A stretch of 64,000 nt of DNA from Microbacterium invictum (GTDB lineage: Bacteria; Actinomycetota; Actinomycetes; Actinomycetales; Microbacteriaceae). Both the position numbers and the translations under genes were made by a program. Under the pieces are notes generated by a model. The model had not been told where the DNA came from and made no database searches. It worked only from the letters and a program-made list of their open reading frames with translations. The first letter of the stretch is position 1; each line of letters starts with the position of its first letter. The stretch is from assembly GCF_014197265.1 (NCBI RefSeq), contig NZ_JACIFH010000001.1, forward strand, positions 1,736,001 to 1,800,000, written 5' to 3'. Below, in pieces: positions 62,501-64,000 of the stretch.

Positions 62501-64000
62501 CGCCGCGCGGCGCACGTCGGTGCCGTACCGCATAGGGTCCCAGTCCTCGTCGTAGGGGATGCGGGGCGAGGCGGCGGCCTTCGAACGCCGCATGACGAGT
62601 TCCTCCAGGCCCGACAGCAGTGCGGATCCGGTGGATGCCGAGTCCGACAGCGGCATGTCGCGGAACGGGCTGCGCTCGCTCGAGGTGTGCGGCAGCCACT
62701 TGAGCCACTCGAGCTCTTTGGCCCACTCCGGTTCGGTGAGGGCGACGGCGACCAGTTCGTTCGGCGAGTGCAGCCCGAACAGCTGCACCGACAGGCCGCG
62801 CAGGGCATCGGCGGCTTCGCGCATCGGGCCGGCGACGCCGATGACGCCGACGCTCTGCAACGACTCCAGCACCGGCACGCCGTCGATCCGGCGATACCGC
62901 TCGCGCAGCCGCTCGACCCGGTCGACATACTCCTGCAGAGCGTCGGGGTTCTCGCCGCTCTTGATCGTCGTGCGCGAGGGCGCCTCGCACGTGCCCAGCC
63001 GCACGGACAGGAAGTTCCAGTGCTCCGGGCGCCGCGTCCACAGCATCGGCCCCAGGCGCATGGCCTCGTCGAACACGACCGCGACCGGCGGCACCTCGGC
63101 GTTGCGGATCTCGCGCTCGCGCGGCCGTTCGCGGTAGAGCTTCTCCTCGGTCTCCTCGAAGGTCCGCTCGAACGTCTCGGCTTCCTTCCGCACGCGCTGC
63201 CCCACCTGGGTGCGCTGCGAGATGAAGTTCCCGAGCAGCATGAGCGGCGTCATGAAGATGATCACGAGCGAGCGCGGGTTGCCGTTGATGGCGAAGATCG
63301 TCGCGCCCAGGATGATCGGCGCGACGAGCATCGGCCATGGGAAGAGCCGCGTGGTCGGCTCCTTCGGCATCTTCGGCTCCGGCAGCTCTTCGCCCACGTA
63401 GCGCGGTTCGACGCGCGGGCTGCGGTTGAACAGCAGACTGCCGCCGCGCTCGAGTACGGGGTCGGGCTCATGCTGCGGCGCGAAGTCGTCGACCAGGCGC
63501 ACGACCAGCTCGGTGTCACCCAGGACGAACCGCTGCCCGGGGATGACCCGCAGCCGCGGCACGAGTCCGCCGTCGATCACGATGCCGTTCGCGGAGTTGA
63601 GATCGACGATCTCGACGGCGGCGCCCACTTCGATGCGGGCATGGCGCTTGGAGATGAGCGGATCGTCGAGCACGACGTCGTTGTCGGGCGCGCGACCGAT
63701 GGTGAAGTGGCCGCGCGGCAGCGGGAACTCGAGCCCGGCGACAGGGCCCGAAACCGCGGCGAGGACCGCGGTCGCCGGAGCGCCGGCAACCCGTGCGGGC
63801 TGGTAGTTCTCGCCGAGGTTGATGACCGAGGCGATGAATCCCGACCCGACCGGCGCATCGCTGATGAGCATGTTCGGGTCGAGCATGCTGAACTCGGTCG
63901 CCGTCGGCGGGGCGACGCTGAGGGTGAGGACGTCGTCGGCGGAGGCGACGATCTCGTGCTGCGGGTCGGCGTCGACGACCTGCCGGGCGACGTCGTGGAC
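59546..64000 (-). CDS. Type VII secretion ATPase, EssC/EccC-type with FHA domain, partial
   Basis: The motor of the secretion system, cut by the right window edge; 1484 codons are visible and the frame is still open at 64000. An FHA domain is encoded at about 63490-63720 (GHFTIGRAPDNDVVLDDP, SKRHARIEV). Two membrane spans follow (about 63220-63330). Three FtsK/SpoIIIE ATPase domains come next: Walker [11 protein letters not shown] (about 61912-61941) with Walker B LVLVIDEFAAL; GTSGSGKST (about 60931-60957) with the degenerate IILLLDGLPQF; and GPPQSGKTN (about 60099-60125) with LMIVVEDLPQF. FHA at the N-terminus is the Firmicutes EssC plan, unlike mycobacterial EccC. A Met at 63886 is internal, since coding character continues upstream. 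Confidence 0.95.
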   Translation of the reverse strand, partial: VHDVARQVVDADPQHEIVASADDVLTLSVAPPTATEFSMLDPNMLISDAPVGSGFIASVINLGENYQPARVAGAPATAVLAAVSGPVAGLEFPLPRGHFTIGRAPDNDVVLDDPLISKRHARIEVGAAVEIVDLNSANGIVIDGGLVPRLRVIPGQRFVLGDTELVVRLVDDFAPQHEPDPVLERGGSLLFNRSPRVEPRYVGEELPEPKMPKEPTTRLFPWPMLVAPIILGATIFAINGNPRSLVIIFMTPLMLLGNFISQRTQVGQRVRKEAETFERTFEETEEKLYRERPREREIRNAEVPPVAVVFDEAMRLGPMLWTRRPEHWNFLSVRLGTCEAPSRTTIKSGENPDALQEYVDRVERLRERYRRIDGVPVLESLQSVGVIGVAGPMREAADALRGLSVQLFGLHSPNELVAVALTEPEWAKELEWLKWLPHTSSERSPFRDMPLSDSASTGSALLSGLEELVMRRSKAAASPRIPYDEDWDPMRYGTDVRRAAEEATFPGQTAVVVIVTGDAPVDRARLTQVLERGADVGVYGLFVAPVVDALPAVCRSFLDVTGGLEHAQVGTVLSGVEYADTAVEGVSNELMTMLAKRLAPVADSSTVIEDSSDIPNSVMFLSLIGPEMVAEPSFAIDRWRENNTIIDRSGATLPRLKKAGNLRAIVGQGASDAMTLDLRLQGPHALVGGTTGAGKSEFLQAWVLGMAAAHSPDRVTFLFVDYKGGSAFADCVELPHCVGLVTDLSPHLVRRALTSLRAELHHREHLFNRKKAKDLLELEKRRDPDTPPALVLVIDEFAALAGEVPEFVDGVVDIAQRGRSLGIHLIMATQRPAGVIKDNLRANTNLRVALRMADESDSKDVVDDPIAGSFDPSIPGRGIAKTGPGRLVPFQSAYAGGWSTDEKPVADVSVAELRFGSIQKWELDDAGDDNMHDADPGPNDQKRIVATLIAAAEQAKIPAPRRPWLDDLEQTVDIRRLPAGRAGAILLGKRDVPERQLQEAVYFQPDRDGSMLVYGTSGSGKSTVLRTIAIASAIGRRPENVAVYGLDFGSGSLKALETLPHVGSIIPGDDAERVQRIMRSLGAVLDDRGKRFSAANASSIAEYREITGRDEPRIILLLDGLPQFRAEWESTTARMPFYQAFMRILGEGRPLGVHVVATADRSGSVPTAVSANVSRRIVLRLSDENAYALLNAPKDVLDERSAPGRAIIDGFETQIAVLGGTPNVAEQTKLMEQLAAELRAGGAREVDEIGSLPTRLALADLPDRIGEFPVLGVAEDTLAARDFDPVGTFVVAGPPQSGKTNAMKALITSMTRFDPEVRLFHFGGRRSQLREFAPWMRSATTPDDAKELATELAELVADEALGMRLMIVVEDLPQFADSPAERPLKALLQAVNRSDHFLIGDADVNQVTSGFGLVGDFKAGRKGIVIRPDSFDGDSVFKVPFPKVKRSDFPEGRGIFVQAGRAVTVQMPLVDAAKLPLRETTNAG

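Overview
The window is high-GC actinobacterial DNA, roughly 70% G+C by eye. It most resembles a Microbacteriaceae (Microbacterium-like) chromosome. Supporting signs are the monomeric NADP-isocitrate dehydrogenase, the actinobacterial extradiol dioxygenase type, GTG/TTG starts, and dense use of the heptamer GGATGCC/GGCATCC. Genes are close-packed and most start codons can be fixed by Shine-Dalgarno sites or 4-bp stop/start overlaps. I saw no tRNA, rRNA, CRISPR array, transposase or phage gene.

Layout. 1-7235: homoprotocatechuate (3,4-dihydroxyphenylacetate) meta-cleavage operon. It holds a fused FAH/RraA-type enzyme, a GntR regulator, hpaE, hpaD, hpaH and hpaI, with a divergent MHS-type transporter cut by the window edge. 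7245-12066: a drug-type MFS exporter, a small membrane protein and a polar amino-acid ABC importer. 12165-14699: folD and glyA, led by a ZTP (pfl) riboswitch. 14743-17614: a secreted GH20 hexosaminidase and nagA behind a palindromic operator. 17939-20044: a membrane-tethered sigma factor fused to a zinc-finger anti-sigma-like segment and a long Thr-Pro stalk. 20075-28313: a DUF2568-like protein, a GlcD-type flavoenzyme, an AraC regulator, an aldehyde dehydrogenase and a ribose-type sugar ABC importer. 29161-35396: a GlcNAc/chitobiose-type operon read leftward: ROK repressor, binding protein, two permeases, ROK kinase, nagB. 35500-47273: a lipoprotein, two SulP transporters, an L,D-transpeptidase, a CE7 esterase, unknown proteins, icd, a GNAT protein and a membrane protein with HEXXH. 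47274-51122: a heterodimeric ABC exporter preceded by a 24-codon leader ORF. 51190-54779: alkylation-repair pair (ogt and ada/alkA) and a flavoprotein disulfide reductase. 54780-64000: a type VII secretion locus with an FHA-containing EssC/EccC ATPase (cut by the right edge), two identical WXG100-like genes, a small partner, a candidate substrate and three unknown accessory genes.

How parts work together. The secreted hexosaminidase would release GlcNAc. The ABC importer, ROK kinase, NagA and NagB would carry it to fructose-6-phosphate. The two halves of this pathway lie about 13-20 kb apart but share a similar operator (GTAAGG-N-CT-N-CT-N-AC), one copy at the hexosaminidase start codon and one at the ROK repressor start. 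Both binding-protein-dependent sugar operons carry a strong hairpin directly after the binding-protein gene, as expected when that protein must be made in excess.

Most notable observations: (1) an intergenic repeat made of GAGAGAAC cores at an exact 19-bp period that inverts at its centre, seen at two loci; (2) the sigma/anti-sigma/stalk fusion; (3) the type VII locus, where a 464-bp WXG unit with its own promoter region and terminator is perfectly duplicated and three transcription units share the palindrome ATGGGGAGCACTCCCCAT; (4) the leader ORF before the ABC exporter; (5) the FAH-RraA fusion in the hpa operon.
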